Assembly: GCF_014638915.1 (NCBI RefSeq)
Contig: NZ_BMFQ01000002.1
Span: 62,001-126,000 of the forward strand
Origin: Xanthomarina arctica
GTDB lineage: Bacteria; Bacteroidota; Bacteroidia; Flavobacteriales; Flavobacteriaceae
Length of the DNA: 64,000 bases
Direction: 5' to 3'
The translations under genes and the position numbers were made by a program. Every line of letters starts with the position of its first letter. Within the stretch, counting starts at the first letter, position 1. The notes under the pieces are model-generated. The model was not told where the DNA came from. It searched no databases and saw nothing but the letters and a program-made list of their open reading frames with translations. Of this stretch, positions 8,508 to 18,339 are shown in pieces.

Positions 8508-8790
8508 GTTAATCATTGATCCCGAAGCTCAAGAAGAAATTGATGAAGCAATAATGTGGTATGAATCCAAGCAAGTTGGATTAGGTGCAGATTTTTTAAA
8601 TTATTTAGATGGTTATTTTCAAACCCTAAAAAATAGAAAAGCACTATTTGAAATAAAAAGAAAACCAGTCTTTAGAGAACTTCCTCTAAAAAGATTTCCA
8701 TATATAATTATATATGAAGAATATCAGAACCAAATAATTGTATATTCTGTATTCCATACATTTCAAGATGTAAATAAAAAGCTAAAATAA
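8497..8790 (+). CDS. RelE/ParE family toxin
   Basis: A 97-residue protein with the family layout: N-terminal DPEAQEEIDEAIMWYESKQVGLGADFL, then RELPLKRFPYIIIYEEYQNQIIVYSVFHTFQDVNKK. The R-x-F-PY-I-IYE block followed by a V-Y-S-VFHT strand is typical of the plasmid-stabilisation (ParE/RelE) superfamily. RelE-like members cleave mRNA on ribosomes and ParE-like members poison gyrase; which applies here cannot be told. The ATG start lies inside the antitoxin gene's end. No other mobile functions are encoded in the 696-bp unit. Confidence 0.87.
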   Translation: MASKLIIDPEAQEEIDEAIMWYESKQVGLGADFLNYLDGYFQTLKNRKALFEIKRKPVFRELPLKRFPYIIIYEEYQNQIIVYSVFHTFQDVNKKLK

Positions 8791-8821
8791 ATTTTATTGT
8801 TTTTTTAGTTGAAATATTTTC

Positions 8822-8876
8822 AAAAACACGAGTTTGGCGAATTTCGATTTGTCCCTTTATTGGAGGATAAAAATTA
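8822..8876 (+). repeat. 55-bp direct repeat, copy 2 (orphan pcm 3' end)
   Basis: An untranslated duplicate of the pcm 3' end, differing from copy 1 only at 8853. Its last three bases form the stop codon of the convergent gene at 8874-9401. That suggests this copy is the original junction between pcm and that gene, and that the TA segment plus copy 1 was added later. Confidence 0.95.
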
Positions 8877-9401
8877 ATCTCTGGGCAAATATTCCTGAGG
8901 AATTGGGCTTTCTGGAGTTTCTTGAGTCCAAAAAACATTTACAACCCACCATCTTACGCCATCATAAAGGAGTTGAATGCTGTTAATGCCTCTCAACAAG
9001 GGTTTTGTGTCTGTTTCACTTTGATATGCTTCGTAAGTACTAAAAACTTGAGTGATACTACCAAAGGTGTTAACTGTTCTATGAATTTCTTTTTCAAAAA
9101 AACCATTTTCAACCAACCATGATTTTGAAGTATTAATATAATCTGATGGCGACATATAACGGGCAACAAAAAAACCTTCTTCGTTTTTACTAGTTGGAAT
9201 TAATTTGGCGTTTTGCATGAACAAATATTTAAACAAATCCCAATCGCGTTCTTCATCTTTTTCACCAGAAATCACAGCGTAAAGTGTTTGAATTGTACTA
9301 TCTAAGGTTGCTACTTTTTGAGAATATTTAACCGATTTTTCTTGAGCTTTTGTACTAAAACTAAAAGCAAATAAAACCAGTAACAAAATAACTTTTTTCA
9401 T
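8874..9401 (-). CDS. Secreted NTF2/SnoaL-like hypothetical protein
   Basis: A 175-residue protein with a clear Sec signal peptide (MKKVILLLVLFAFSFSTKAQ). The rest shows the alpha-beta pattern of the NTF2-like/SnoaL fold found in many small Bacteroidota exported proteins: TLYAVISGEKDEERDWD, FVARYMSPSDY and a final LLYDGVRWWVVNVFW strand pair. There are no catalytic motifs and the ligand is unknown. It lies 10 bp downstream of smpB in the same direction. Its stop codon is contributed by the second 55-bp repeat. Confidence 0.75.
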   Translation of the reverse strand: MKKVILLLVLFAFSFSTKAQEKSVKYSQKVATLDSTIQTLYAVISGEKDEERDWDLFKYLFMQNAKLIPTSKNEEGFFVARYMSPSDYINTSKSWLVENGFFEKEIHRTVNTFGSITQVFSTYEAYQSETDTKPLLRGINSIQLLYDGVRWWVVNVFWTQETPESPIPQEYLPRD

Positions 9402-9411
9402 ATTAAAGTGT

Positions 9412-9867
9412 CTAAAAATCTTTCTTAATTCTATCCAATCTCACTTTGTTGTCACGATCCTTCATCGTTTCTCTTTTATCAAAAAGTTTTTTTCCTTTTG
9501 CTAAAGAGATTATCATTTTTGCCAAACCGTTGTCATTTATAAACAAGTTTAAAGGTATGATGGTTAAACCAGATGTATTGACTTCTTTTTCTAGCTTTTT
9601 TAGCTCTTTTCTGTTTAGTAAAAGTTTTCTAGTGGCTTTAGGTTTATGATTGTAGTAAGTACCATAAACATATTCTTCAATTGTCATATTTACAACAAAC
9701 AGTTCTCCTTGATCATTAAATTCACAGAAACTTTCGGCAATGGATGCCTTACTGTCTCTAATGGATTTAATTTCTGTTCCAGATAAAACTATTCCAGCGG
9801 TATATTTATCCAAAATTTCGTATTGAAACTTGGCTTTCTTATTTTTTATGTTAACTTTCTTTTGCAT
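9412..9867 (-). CDS. smpB: SsrA-binding protein SmpB
   Basis: SmpB binds tmRNA and delivers it to stalled ribosomes for trans-translation. The sequence shows NKKAKFQYEILDKYTAGIVLSGTE, the SIRDSKASIAESF loop, YNHKPKATRKLLLN and the basic tail KGKKLFDKRETMKDRD, all standard. The start at 9867 (MQKKVNIKNKKAKF) matches the family N-terminus; an ATG three codons upstream (9876) would overlap a -7-like element, TACCTTTG on the minus strand at 9874-9881. The length of 151 residues is normal. Confidence 0.95.
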   Translation of the reverse strand: MQKKVNIKNKKAKFQYEILDKYTAGIVLSGTEIKSIRDSKASIAESFCEFNDQGELFVVNMTIEEYVYGTYYNHKPKATRKLLLNRKELKKLEKEVNTSGLTIIPLNLFINDNGLAKMIISLAKGKKLFDKRETMKDRDNKVRLDRIKKDF

Positions 9868-9960
9868 ACAAGCCAAAGGTAAATAATTTAAAACAACTTT
9901 TTAAGTCCTTATGGTAAGTTATCCTTAATTTTACGACTAGAAACAAAAAATATATTACTT

Positions 9961-10707
9961 ATGAATCGTGTTATTTTACTTCTATTATTAAATGTCCTAT
10001 TATTTTCATCTTGTAAAAATTCAAATACTTCTGTATTAAATGAGGATGAAATAATAAATAAAACTATTAAAGTTTCAGGTGGAGATAAATTTGATGTTTC
10101 TAATATAGAATTCGATTTTAGAGATAAACACTATGTAGCCAAACGGAATAAAGGCGCTTTCCAATTAGAAAGACATTTTAAAGATTCCATTTTTAGTGTA
10201 AAAGATGTGGTTGATAACGATGGCTTTAATCGGTTTGTTAATGACGAAATGTTAGATATTCCAGATTCTATGGCTGTAAAATATGCTGCATCCGTTAATT
10301 CCGTTCATTATTTTTCGGTTTTACCTTACGGACTAAATGATGCGGCTGTAATTAGAACTTCTTTAGGTGAAGAATCTATAAAAGGAAATAGCTATTATAA
10401 AATTCAAGTTACTTTTAATGCAGATGGAGGAGGAGAGGATTTTGAAGATGTTTTTGTATACTGGATTAATACCAAAACTTTTAAAACCGATTATTTAGCA
10501 TACTCTTATAATGAAGCTGATGGTGTGGGTTTCAGGTTTAGGGAAGCTTATAATGAGCAATTTGTTAATGGAATTAGATTTGTGGATTATAATAATTACA
10601 AACCTAAAGACAAGGAGATCGATATCTTAAATTCAGGTAGTTTGTTTGAAACAAATCAATTAGAGTTGCTTTCTAAAATTGAACTAAAGAATGTGACTGT
10701 TAATTAA
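9961..10707 (+). CDS. DUF6503-like lipoprotein
   Basis: A 248-residue predicted lipoprotein with signal MNRVILLLLLNVLLFSSCK (lipobox FSSC). The mature part has IINKTIKVSGGDKFDVSNIEFDFRDKHY and a YYKIQVTF...FVYWINTKTFKTDYLAYSY segment, which resembles the Bacteroidota DUF6503 family, probably a LolA-like beta fold. The function is unknown and the family assignment is from memory. The 3' end overlaps the convergent histidine phosphatase gene by 8 bp. Confidence 0.75.
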   Translation: MNRVILLLLLNVLLFSSCKNSNTSVLNEDEIINKTIKVSGGDKFDVSNIEFDFRDKHYVAKRNKGAFQLERHFKDSIFSVKDVVDNDGFNRFVNDEMLDIPDSMAVKYAASVNSVHYFSVLPYGLNDAAVIRTSLGEESIKGNSYYKIQVTFNADGGGEDFEDVFVYWINTKTFKTDYLAYSYNEADGVGFRFREAYNEQFVNGIRFVDYNNYKPKDKEIDILNSGSLFETNQLELLSKIELKNVTVN

Positions 10708-11209
10708 AGGTCAAAACCTGATCGGTTTTTTTTCCATCCATCATTGTAATGATGTATAAATTTCCATTATTCCCGTCATTTATATCTTCATATTTTTTAG
10801 AATCTAAAATGCTATTAACAAATTGTGGTATGGTATTGCTATGTCCGACAATTAAAACCGTTTTCCCTTTGGTTTTGTCTAAAAACGGAGTGATATCCAT
10901 TTCATTTTCGTTATAAATAGTAATTTCTAATTCGTTTTTTGTTGCAGTTGGTTGAGCCGTTTCTATTGTTCGGTTATAATCTGTAGAATAAATCGCGTCA
11001 AAAGCAACGTTTTGTAAAATGCTACTCCATTTCTCGGCTCTAATTTTTCCTGTTTCTTTTAGATGGGGATTTTTATTTGTCGCATCGGTTCTGTCCTTTT
11101 CAGCATGACGTATAAGATAATAAGTAGTTAATTCTTCAGAATTGTATTTTTGAACACAACCATTAAAAATAGAAAAAAAAACGAAAACAAGAATAAGTAA
11201 ATGTTTCAT
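10700..11209 (-). CDS. Histidine phosphatase family lipoprotein (SixA-like)
   Basis: A 169-residue member of the histidine phosphatase (phosphoglycerate mutase-like) superfamily. The catalytic LIRHAEKDR motif is near residue 33, the second substrate-binding arginine is in YSTDYNRTIETAQPT, and the second catalytic histidine is in IVGHSNTIP. The N-terminus MKHLLILVFVFFSIFNGC looks like a lipoprotein signal, so the protein is probably periplasmic or membrane-anchored. The substrate is unknown. A -7-like TACATTTG (minus strand, 11226-11233) precedes it. Confidence 0.85.
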   Translation of the reverse strand: MKHLLILVFVFFSIFNGCVQKYNSEELTTYYLIRHAEKDRTDATNKNPHLKETGKIRAEKWSSILQNVAFDAIYSTDYNRTIETAQPTATKNELEITIYNENEMDITPFLDKTKGKTVLIVGHSNTIPQFVNSILDSKKYEDINDGNNGNLYIITMMDGKKTDQVLTFN

Positions 11210-11252
11210 AATATCAAGATGTACTCAAATGTAATATAATTTCAAGAAAAAT

Positions 11253-11951
11253 TTAGGCCAACTCTAAGGCAATATCAATCATATCTTTAAATGTGGTTTC
11301 ACGTTCTTTGCTTGTAGTACGCTCTCCAGTGACTAAAGAATCTGATATGGTTAAAATAGTAAGAGCATTAACGTTGTGTTTTGCAGCAACCGTGTAAAGT
11401 CCAGCAGTTTCCATTTCTACACAAAGAACACCAAATTTCGACCATTTTTTATAAGATTCGAAATCGTCCGTATAAAACTCATCAGAAGTAAAAACATTTC
11501 CTGCTTTAAGAGGGATACTTTTCATTTTTGCAACTTCAACAGCTTTTTGAAATAGGCCAAAATCGGCAGTAGGAGCGTAGTCTGCACCACCAAATCGCAA
11601 TTCGTTTACACCAGAATTTGAAGAAGCAGCCATTGCTAAAACGATATCTCTAATTTTTATATGTTTTTGATAAGAACCAGAACTGCCAACACGAATAAGG
11701 TTTTTTACGCCGTATTCTGTTATTAATTCATGAGCATAAATAGAAATACTAGGAACTCCCATTCCTGTACCCATTACCGAAACACGTTTGCCATTATAAG
11801 TGCCGGTAAAACCTAACATACCACGTACTTCATTAAAACAAACAGGATTTTCTAAAAATGTTTCCGCAATCCATTTAGCACGTAAAGGGTCGCCGGGTAA
11901 AAGAATGGTTTCCGCAATTTCTCCTTTTTTCGCTTCAATATGAACACTCAT
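11253..11951 (-). CDS. deoD: Purine-nucleoside phosphorylase (DeoD type)
   Basis: Phosphorolyses purine (deoxy)nucleosides to base plus (deoxy)ribose 1-phosphate. The 232-residue sequence follows the hexameric bacterial type: [52 protein letters not shown] and the aspartate of ILTISDSL that protonates the base. It lies 17 bp after deoC, so the two form a nucleoside-salvage operon feeding deoxyribose phosphate to glycolysis. Confidence 0.95.
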   Translation of the reverse strand: MSVHIEAKKGEIAETILLPGDPLRAKWIAETFLENPVCFNEVRGMLGFTGTYNGKRVSVMGTGMGVPSISIYAHELITEYGVKNLIRVGSSGSYQKHIKIRDIVLAMAASSNSGVNELRFGGADYAPTADFGLFQKAVEVAKMKSIPLKAGNVFTSDEFYTDDFESYKKWSKFGVLCVEMETAGLYTVAAKHNVNALTILTISDSLVTGERTTSKERETTFKDMIDIALELA

Positions 11952-11968
11952 AAAATTAAGTTTTATAG

Positions 11969-12640
11969 TTAATAACCGCTACTTTCTACAGGCGATTTTT
12001 TTTCAGTTACAATGGAAACTCCAGAGGAGGTTCCTATTCTGTCCGCTCCAGCATCTATATATTTCAAGGCAGTTTCTAGATCTTTAATACCGCCAGAAGC
12101 TTTTATTTTAGCCTTGTTTTTAATGCTTTTCCGAATCATTTTTACCGCAGTAAGGGTAGCGCCACCTTTAGAAAAACCAGTAGAAGTTTTTATAAAATCT
12201 GCATTGGCATCCAAACAAATTTGACATGCTTTAATAATTTCGTTTTTGGATAATTCACTAATCTCCAAAATAACCTTTAAAGTTACTTTTCCAATAGCTA
12301 ATTTAACATCGCAGATATCTTTATAAACAGCCACATAATTCTTGCTTTTAAGCATGCCTATATTGATAACCATATCTATTTCCTCTGCACCATCTTCCAC
12401 AGCTTTGGTTGCTTCAAACACTTTGGCGTCTGAACTCATTGCTCCTAAAGGAAAACCAATAACAGAACATACCTTTACATTACTTCGTGTCAATAGATGT
12501 TTTGCTAAAGACACGTAATAACTATTTACGCAGACAGAATGGAACCTGTATTCTTTAGCTTCGTCACAAAGAATTTTTATGTCTGTTTTGGTAGCAGAGG
12601 GTTTTAAAAGGGTATGATCTATATAATTACTTAGGGACAT
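11969..12640 (-). CDS. deoC: Deoxyribose-phosphate aldolase
   Basis: Cleaves 2-deoxyribose 5-phosphate to acetaldehyde and glyceraldehyde 3-phosphate. The TIM-barrel class I aldolase residues are visible: D89 (EIDMVIN), the Schiff-base lysine K151 (FIKTSTGF) and K180 (KIKASGG). The start [17 protein letters not shown] is typical. It is first in the deoC-deoD pair, with a good promoter about 30 bp upstream. Confidence 0.96.
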   Translation of the reverse strand: MSLSNYIDHTLLKPSATKTDIKILCDEAKEYRFHSVCVNSYYVSLAKHLLTRSNVKVCSVIGFPLGAMSSDAKVFEATKAVEDGAEEIDMVINIGMLKSKNYVAVYKDICDVKLAIGKVTLKVILEISELSKNEIIKACQICLDANADFIKTSTGFSKGGATLTAVKMIRKSIKNKAKIKASGGIKDLETALKYIDAGADRIGTSSGVSIVTEKKSPVESSGY

Positions 12641-12669
12641 TTGTGTTTTTTTTATAGGTTAAGCTGTAT

Positions 12670-12699
12670 CAAAAATACGATTAACTGTTATATTAACAA
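12670..12699 (-). promoter_or_regulatory. Bacteroidota-type promoter for deoC-deoD
   Basis: On the minus strand, TTG (12697-12699) is followed after 19 bp by TATTTTTG (12670-12677). This matches the Bacteroidota sigma-A consensus TTG-N19/20-TAnnTTTG and would start transcription near 12663, about 23 bp before the deoC ATG. Confidence 0.65.
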
Positions 12700-12897
12700 C
12701 AAACAATCTAAAAAGTTATCAAAAAATTATGAATTTTTGGCGCCTTTTATTTGGCTTCTCTGAAAAAGAAAGGATTAAGAATAGATTATAATTTTCTTTT
12801 GACTTTAATTACTTATTAAATAATTGAGAAATTTTAAATTAGAAAAACAAGTTTTGATAAGTTACTTTTTTTGAAGTTTTAAAAGTTTATTTTGAAT

Positions 12898-13287
12898 TTA
12901 AATGTGTTTACTGGATTTTTTTAATATCCCATGTGACCATTCTAAGGCCTCTGTTAAATTATTAAATATGCCATAAGGTTTGTCATAAAAATCGCGCTCA
13001 AATTCTGCGTTTCTTCTCATTATTTCCGATCCAGGGATCATAGCTATAGCTAGTAAATTGGGGATTTTCTCTGTTAGAACATAAATTAGAGGGTCCACGG
13101 AATATGAGTTTACACGGTTTGAAATGTAAATCATATTTCTACCATAAAAGTGCTTGTGGATAATCTCATTAAGCTTTGAGTTATGATCTGGATGTATTTC
13201 TGCTCCTTCATATATTTGACAAATTAAGAATTCGTCAAAAACAAATATTTCAGTTTCCGGCAGATCATAATAATAGAACATTCCCAT
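12898..13287 (-). CDS. Hypothetical SpoIIAA/STAS-like protein
   Basis: A 129-residue cytosolic protein (MGMFYYYDLPETEIFVFDEF). Its alternating strands and helices, and the MIYISNRVNSYSVDPLIYV and GIFNNLTEALEWSHGIL segments, resemble small SpoIIAA/SEC14-like STAS proteins of Flavobacteriia, which typically end with a helix of the form 'xLxEAxxWL'. No catalytic residue or partner can be named. It stands alone between deoC and mqo in AT-rich flanks. Confidence 0.65.
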   Translation of the reverse strand: MGMFYYYDLPETEIFVFDEFLICQIYEGAEIHPDHNSKLNEIIHKHFYGRNMIYISNRVNSYSVDPLIYVLTEKIPNLLAIAMIPGSEIMRRNAEFERDFYDKPYGIFNNLTEALEWSHGILKKSSKHI

Positions 13288-13454
13288 ATTATTTTTTTTT
13301 TTCAGTTTTAAATATAAGATTTTAATTTGTAAGTAAGTTCAGTCATATTTATTTTTTTTTAAACAACATTCATGGGATTTGAACATTAAGATTTATGTTT
13401 TGAATTTATATCCTAGTTAAAACTTAGTTACTTTTGTGTTTATAAAAAGGGATT

Positions 13455-14945
13455 ATGAAACCAACATCAAAGAAAGACATTGAAGAATACGATTTAATTT
13501 GCGTAGGAGGAGGGATTATGAGTGCAACTTTAGCGCTTTTAACAAAATTAATGGATCCTACCGCCAAAATTTTAATTTTAGAAAAATTAGGAGATGTCGC
13601 ACTTGAAAGTTCAGATGCATGGAATAATGCAGGGACTGGACATTCAGCTTTGTGTGAGCTTAATTATACGCCTGAAAATTCTGATGGCTCGATTGATATG
13701 TCAAAAGCCATAGATATTTGCAACCAGTTTGAAATCTCTAAACAATTTTGGTCTTATTTAGTAAATCAAAAATTAATAGAAGACCCTAAAGCATTTATCT
13801 CCGGAATGCCTCACTGTAGTTGGGTTACAGGTGATTATAATAGTGCATTTCTCGAAAAAAGATTTGAGAAAATTAAAGATCATTTCATGTTCAATACCAT
13901 AGAATTCACGAAGGAAATTGAGAAAATGAAAGAATGGTTTCCATTAATGATGACTGATAGAACTTCGGATGAAGTTATGGCGGCCAATAGAATAGAAAGA
14001 GGCACAGAAGTAAATTTTGGAGAATTAACTAGAATGCTTTTCGGTATTTTAGATAAAGAATATGGTATTAAAGTACAATGTAATCAAGAGGTATTGGATA
14101 TAGATCCTGAAGATAAAATAGATTGGACTGTAAAAGTTAAAAACACAATCAGTAACGAACATCATTATTTAGATGCCAAGCACATTTTTATTGGTGCTGG
14201 TGGCGGAAGTCTTTTACTATTGCAAAAAGTGGAAATTGAAGAAAAACATGGGTATGGTGGATTTCCAGTTAGTGGCGAGTGGTTGGTTTGTAAGAATGAA
14301 GATATTATAAAGAAACATTTTGCAAAAGTATATAGCAAAGCAGAGTTAGGTGCGCCTCCAATGTCTGAGCCTCATTTAGATTCACGTTTTATCGATGGGA
14401 AGAGAGAATTGTTATTTGGTCCATTTGCAGGTTTTAGTCCGAAATTTTTAAAGGAAGGAAGTTATTTAGATTTAGCGAAGTCTGTGAAATATTATAATAT
14501 TCCATCTATGCTTACGGCGTTTTGGCATAATTTACCTCTGACTAAATACTTAATAAATCAAGTGAAAATGTCTCATCATGATCGCATGGAAGATTTACGA
14601 AATTTCGTTAAAGATGCCAAAGATGATGATTGGAAGGTATTGGTGGCAGGACAACGGGTACAGATTATAAAAAAGGATGAGTTTGAAAGTGGTAAATTAC
14701 AATTTGGAACGGAAGTGGTAAGTAGCAAAGATGGGCGTATTACTTGTTTGTTGGGTGCTTCTCCTGGAGCTTCAACAGCTGTTAAAATCATGCTAGAAGT
14801 ATTAGAAAAAGCTTTTCCTGAAATCCTTCATTCTGAAAAAGGAAAACAATTATTAAGTGAGATTGTTCCAACTTGGAATAAACCTATTAATCAAGAATCC
14901 TTTGAAAAGCATTTAGAATTATCGAAAAAAGCACTTCAGCTTTAG
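13455..14945 (+). CDS. mqo: Malate:quinone oxidoreductase
   Basis: An FAD-dependent, peripheral membrane enzyme that oxidises malate to oxaloacetate and reduces quinone in the TCA cycle. The 496-residue sequence has the FAD fingerprint CVGGGIMSATLALL (17-30), ALESSDAWNNAGTGHSALCE, GAGGGSLLLLQK, the GFPVSGEWLVC segment and the C-terminal CLLGASPGASTA. The length is standard. A TACTTTTG -7-like box at 13429-13436 lies about 19 bp before the ATG; no matching TTG was seen at the usual distance. Confidence 0.95.
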   Translation: MKPTSKKDIEEYDLICVGGGIMSATLALLTKLMDPTAKILILEKLGDVALESSDAWNNAGTGHSALCELNYTPENSDGSIDMSKAIDICNQFEISKQFWSYLVNQKLIEDPKAFISGMPHCSWVTGDYNSAFLEKRFEKIKDHFMFNTIEFTKEIEKMKEWFPLMMTDRTSDEVMAANRIERGTEVNFGELTRMLFGILDKEYGIKVQCNQEVLDIDPEDKIDWTVKVKNTISNEHHYLDAKHIFIGAGGGSLLLLQKVEIEEKHGYGGFPVSGEWLVCKNEDIIKKHFAKVYSKAELGAPPMSEPHLDSRFIDGKRELLFGPFAGFSPKFLKEGSYLDLAKSVKYYNIPSMLTAFWHNLPLTKYLINQVKMSHHDRMEDLRNFVKDAKDDDWKVLVAGQRVQIIKKDEFESGKLQFGTEVVSSKDGRITCLLGASPGASTAVKIMLEVLEKAFPEILHSEKGKQLLSEIVPTWNKPINQESFEKHLELSKKALQL

Positions 14946-14952
14946 TGAATTT

Positions 14953-14996
14953 TATAAAAAAAAGCAACGTTCACCTTTGCAGGTTTACGTTGCTTT
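14953..14996 (-). terminator. Intrinsic terminator of clpB
   Basis: A perfect 10-bp stem (14961-14970 with 14987-14996, AAAGCAACGT/ACGTTGCTTT) has an inner ACCT/AGGT helix. On the minus strand it is followed by a T-run (14953-14963), so it terminates clpB. It may also serve the convergent mqo. Confidence 0.85.
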
Positions 14997-15032
14997 ACAA
15001 TTAACTAACCATAAAAAAACTATTACTATTTA

Positions 15033-17642
15033 TTAAATTTCTTCTTCTACTAAATTCGATTGATTTCTAAAAACTAATTTATCATCAAAAGCATCTAGTA
15101 AAATAATACTATCCGTAGTTACTTTTCCAGATAAGATTTCTTTACTTAGTTCATTTAAAACTTCTTTTTGGATGACTCTTTTAACTGGTCTAGCTCCATA
15201 TTCAGGATGATAGCCTTTCTCTGCTAAATATTTTACAGCGTCATCTGTAGCATCAAAAGTGATGTTTTGTTCCGACAACATTTTTGTTAATCCTTTTAAC
15301 TGTAATCCAACAATATCTTTGATGTTGTCTTTGCTTAAAGGTGTAAACATGATGGTGTCGTCAATTCTATTTAAAAACTCAGGTCTTACACTTAGTTTCA
15401 ATAAGGCCAATACATCTACTTTTGCAGATTCAATGGCAGAATCGATGTCTTTTGTGGCATCAAAACGCTCTTGAATAATATGACTTCCAATGTTTGAAGT
15501 CATAATAATGATGGTGTTTTTGAAATCAGCCAGACGACCTTTGTTGTCTGTCAATCTACCTTCATCTAAAACCTGTAATAAAATATTAAAAGTATCTGGA
15601 TGTGCTTTTTCAATTTCATCTAATAAGACTACAGAATATGGTTTTCTTCTTACAGCTTCCGTAAGTTGACCACCTTCGTCGTAACCAACATATCCTGGAG
15701 GTGCACCAATTAATCTGCTTACAGAATGACGTTCTTGATACTCGCTCATGTCTATTCTAGTCAATGCATTTTCATCATCGAATAAATATTCTGCTAAAGC
15801 TTTTGCAAGTTCTGTTTTACCAACACCTGTAGTTCCTAAAAATAAGAAGGTTCCAATAGGTTTTTGAATGTTTTGTAATCCAGCTCTAGAGCGTCTAACA
15901 GCATCACTTACTGCTGTAATTGCTTCTTCTTGTCCAACAACACGTTTGTGTAACTCGTCTTCTAATTTTAATAATTTTTCACGGTCACTTTGAATCATTT
16001 TTGTCACTGGAATTCCTGTCCATTTGGCAACAACGTCTGCAATATCTTCGTAAGTAACCTCTTCTTTAATTAAAGAACTTTCAGATTGATTCTCTTGTAA
16101 CTCCTTCTGAAGTTTTTCTAAGGTTTCTTGAGCTTCTTTTATTTTTCCGTAGCGAATTTCCGCTACTTTACCATAATCACCATCGCGTTCGGCACGTTCT
16201 GCTTCTAGCTTGAAATCTTCAATATTAGCTTTGGTATTTTGAATATTATCAACGACCTCTTTTTCACTTTTCCATTTAGCAAAAATCTCGTTACGGTCTT
16301 CTTTTAAATTGGCCAAGTCAGAACGCAATGATTTTAATTTCGTTTCGTCCTTTTCACGTTTAATAGCTTCAATTTCAATTTCCAATTGCATCACTTTTCT
16401 GTCCAAAACATCTAATTCTTCTGGTTTAGAATTGATTTCCATGCGTAATTTAGCAGCCGCTTCGTCCATTAAATCAATGGCTTTATCTGGCAAGAAACGA
16501 TTGGTAATATAGCGTTCAGATAGTTCTACAGCTCCAATAATCGCTTCATCTTTGATGCGTACTTTATGGTGTGTTTCGTATTTTTCTTTAATACCACGTA
16601 AAATGGAAATGGCACTTTCGGTATCTGGTTCGTTAACCATTACTTTCTGAAAACGTCTTTCTAAAGCTTTGTCTTTTTCAAAATATTTTTGATACTCGTC
16701 CAAAGTGGTTGCTCCAATAGCTCTAAGTTCTCCTCTGGCTAAAGCCGGTTTCAGAATATTTGCAGCATCCATAGCACCTTGACCACCTCCAGCACCAACT
16801 AAGGTGTGGATTTCGTCTATAAAGAGAACAATATCTCCATCACTTTCAGTTACTTCTTTAATAACAGCTTTTAGGCGTTCTTCAAATTCACCCTTATATT
16901 TGGCTCCTGCAATTAATGCTCCCATATCTAGAGCAAAAATTTGCTTGTCTTTTAGATTTTCAGGAATATCGCCATCTACAATTCTATGAGCTAAACCTTC
17001 TGCGATAGCGGTTTTACCAGTTCCTGGTTCTCCAACTAGGATGGGATTATTCTTTGTTCGTCTGGATAAAATTTGTAGAATCCGACGTATTTCTTCATCT
17101 CTACCAATAACTGGATCCAATTTGCCATCTTTTGCTAATTGATTTAAGTTTTTAGCATATTTATTTAGAGAATTGTAAGTTTCTTCCTGACTTTGAGAGG
17201 TTACGTTTTCTCCTTTTCTTAATTCATCTATACTAGCGATTAACGTTTTTTCCGTTGCTCCTTGGTCTTTTAACATTTGAGCAATTTTGCTATTAGATTT
17301 AAAAATAGCCAAGATTAAATGTTCGATTGACACATAATCATCTTTCATTTTTTTAGCCATAATTGCTGCTTCATTAAGTGTTTTGCTAGCTTCTCGAGAT
17401 AGCATAATGTCACCGCCAGATACCTTAGCATAACTTTCCAATTGCTTGTCTAATGCTTGCAGTAAAACAGGAATATTTACATTAAGTTTTTTTAATATAA
17501 ATGGTAGTACATTTTCGTCTACTTCAGAAATGGCTTTGAAAAGATGCTCGTTTTCTATTTGTTGATGTCCGAAACCTTGAGCAAGCTGTTGCGATTGCTG
17601 AATAGCCTCTTGCGATTTTATTGTATAGTTGTTGAGGTTCAT
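15033..17642 (-). CDS. clpB: ATP-dependent disaggregase ClpB
   Basis: A hexameric Hsp100 chaperone that extracts polypeptides from aggregates together with DnaK. The 869 residues show a Clp N domain (1-145), AAA1 with Walker A GEPGTGKT (204-211), the coiled-coil middle domain (about 400-525, which separates ClpB from ClpA/C) and AAA2 with GTTGVGKT and [12 protein letters not shown]. The C-terminal domain ends [18 protein letters not shown]. The length is normal. No heat-shock promoter element was recognised upstream. Confidence 0.97.
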   Translation of the reverse strand: MNLNNYTIKSQEAIQQSQQLAQGFGHQQIENEHLFKAISEVDENVLPFILKKLNVNIPVLLQALDKQLESYAKVSGGDIMLSREASKTLNEAAIMAKKMKDDYVSIEHLILAIFKSNSKIAQMLKDQGATEKTLIASIDELRKGENVTSQSQEETYNSLNKYAKNLNQLAKDGKLDPVIGRDEEIRRILQILSRRTKNNPILVGEPGTGKTAIAEGLAHRIVDGDIPENLKDKQIFALDMGALIAGAKYKGEFEERLKAVIKEVTESDGDIVLFIDEIHTLVGAGGGQGAMDAANILKPALARGELRAIGATTLDEYQKYFEKDKALERRFQKVMVNEPDTESAISILRGIKEKYETHHKVRIKDEAIIGAVELSERYITNRFLPDKAIDLMDEAAAKLRMEINSKPEELDVLDRKVMQLEIEIEAIKREKDETKLKSLRSDLANLKEDRNEIFAKWKSEKEVVDNIQNTKANIEDFKLEAERAERDGDYGKVAEIRYGKIKEAQETLEKLQKELQENQSESSLIKEEVTYEDIADVVAKWTGIPVTKMIQSDREKLLKLEDELHKRVVGQEEAITAVSDAVRRSRAGLQNIQKPIGTFLFLGTTGVGKTELAKALAEYLFDDENALTRIDMSEYQERHSVSRLIGAPPGYVGYDEGGQLTEAVRRKPYSVVLLDEIEKAHPDTFNILLQVLDEGRLTDNKGRLADFKNTIIIMTSNIGSHIIQERFDATKDIDSAIESAKVDVLALLKLSVRPEFLNRIDDTIMFTPLSKDNIKDIVGLQLKGLTKMLSEQNITFDATDDAVKYLAEKGYHPEYGARPVKRVIQKEVLNELSKEILSGKVTTDSIILLDAFDDKLVFRNQSNLVEEEI

Positions 17643-17890
17643 ATATCTTATTTTTAGTTACTTGTCTCTTGTAAAAGTATGAGGAATTTTTTAAAAAGCT
17701 TCTCTATTTTACTTATTAAGACAACATTATTTTTTATGTTTATACTTTCAATAAGTCAAATACCTTACCAATGAAAAACATAAGACAAAATGTCTGAAAT
17801 AATCAGTCGTAGTGTGACTTTTAGTCAGCTTGTAAGATTTTTAAAAAAGTCTCGACTATTTGATTGTTCTAAATTAAAACTTTAAAATTT

Positions 17891-18280
17891 ATGGGATTAT
17901 TTAATAAAATATTTAGCGGTTCTTCAGAACCTAAAGAAGAAAAAGTGTTGCCATGGATCGCATTGACAAATGTTGCCCAACTTGAAGACATTAAAGCAAA
18001 ATCGAAAACAAAAACACAGGTTATCTTCAAGCATTCTACCCGTTGTGGAATAAGTAGAATGGTTATGAAACAGTTTGTGAGTGGGTATAACTTAACTGAA
18101 TCAGATTTGGATTTGTATTATCTGGATTTGCTTAATTATCGAGATGTTTCTAATGAGACTGGCTATAAATTTCAAGTGATGCATGAGTCACCACAATTAC
18201 TTGTTATTAAAAATGGTGTCGTGGTTGCCCACGAATCCCATGGAGCTATTAATAGTATGAATTTAGAACAGTTTGTTTAA
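17891..18280 (+). CDS. ytxJ: Bacillithiol system redox-active protein YtxJ
   Basis: A 129-residue thioredoxin-fold protein of the YtxJ (DUF2847) family, proposed to act as a monothiol bacilliredoxin. The active-site cysteine is C52 in KHSTRCGISRMV, followed by YYLDLLNYRDVSNETGYKFQVMHESPQ, the family hallmark. It implies that the organism uses bacillithiol as its low-molecular-weight thiol. It stands alone, divergent from clpB. Confidence 0.93.
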   Translation: MGLFNKIFSGSSEPKEEKVLPWIALTNVAQLEDIKAKSKTKTQVIFKHSTRCGISRMVMKQFVSGYNLTESDLDLYYLDLLNYRDVSNETGYKFQVMHESPQLLVIKNGVVVAHESHGAINSMNLEQFV

Positions 18281-18339
18281 TGGAAATTTAATGTAGAGTA
18301 GGTGTTTCGGAAATAATTAAAATATATTTTAGAAAGATA

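Noticed and set aside
8708-8938. 76-codon minus-strand ORF over the toxin end and repeat
   Set aside because: It is a shadow of the toxin gene and the second pcm repeat; no independent support.
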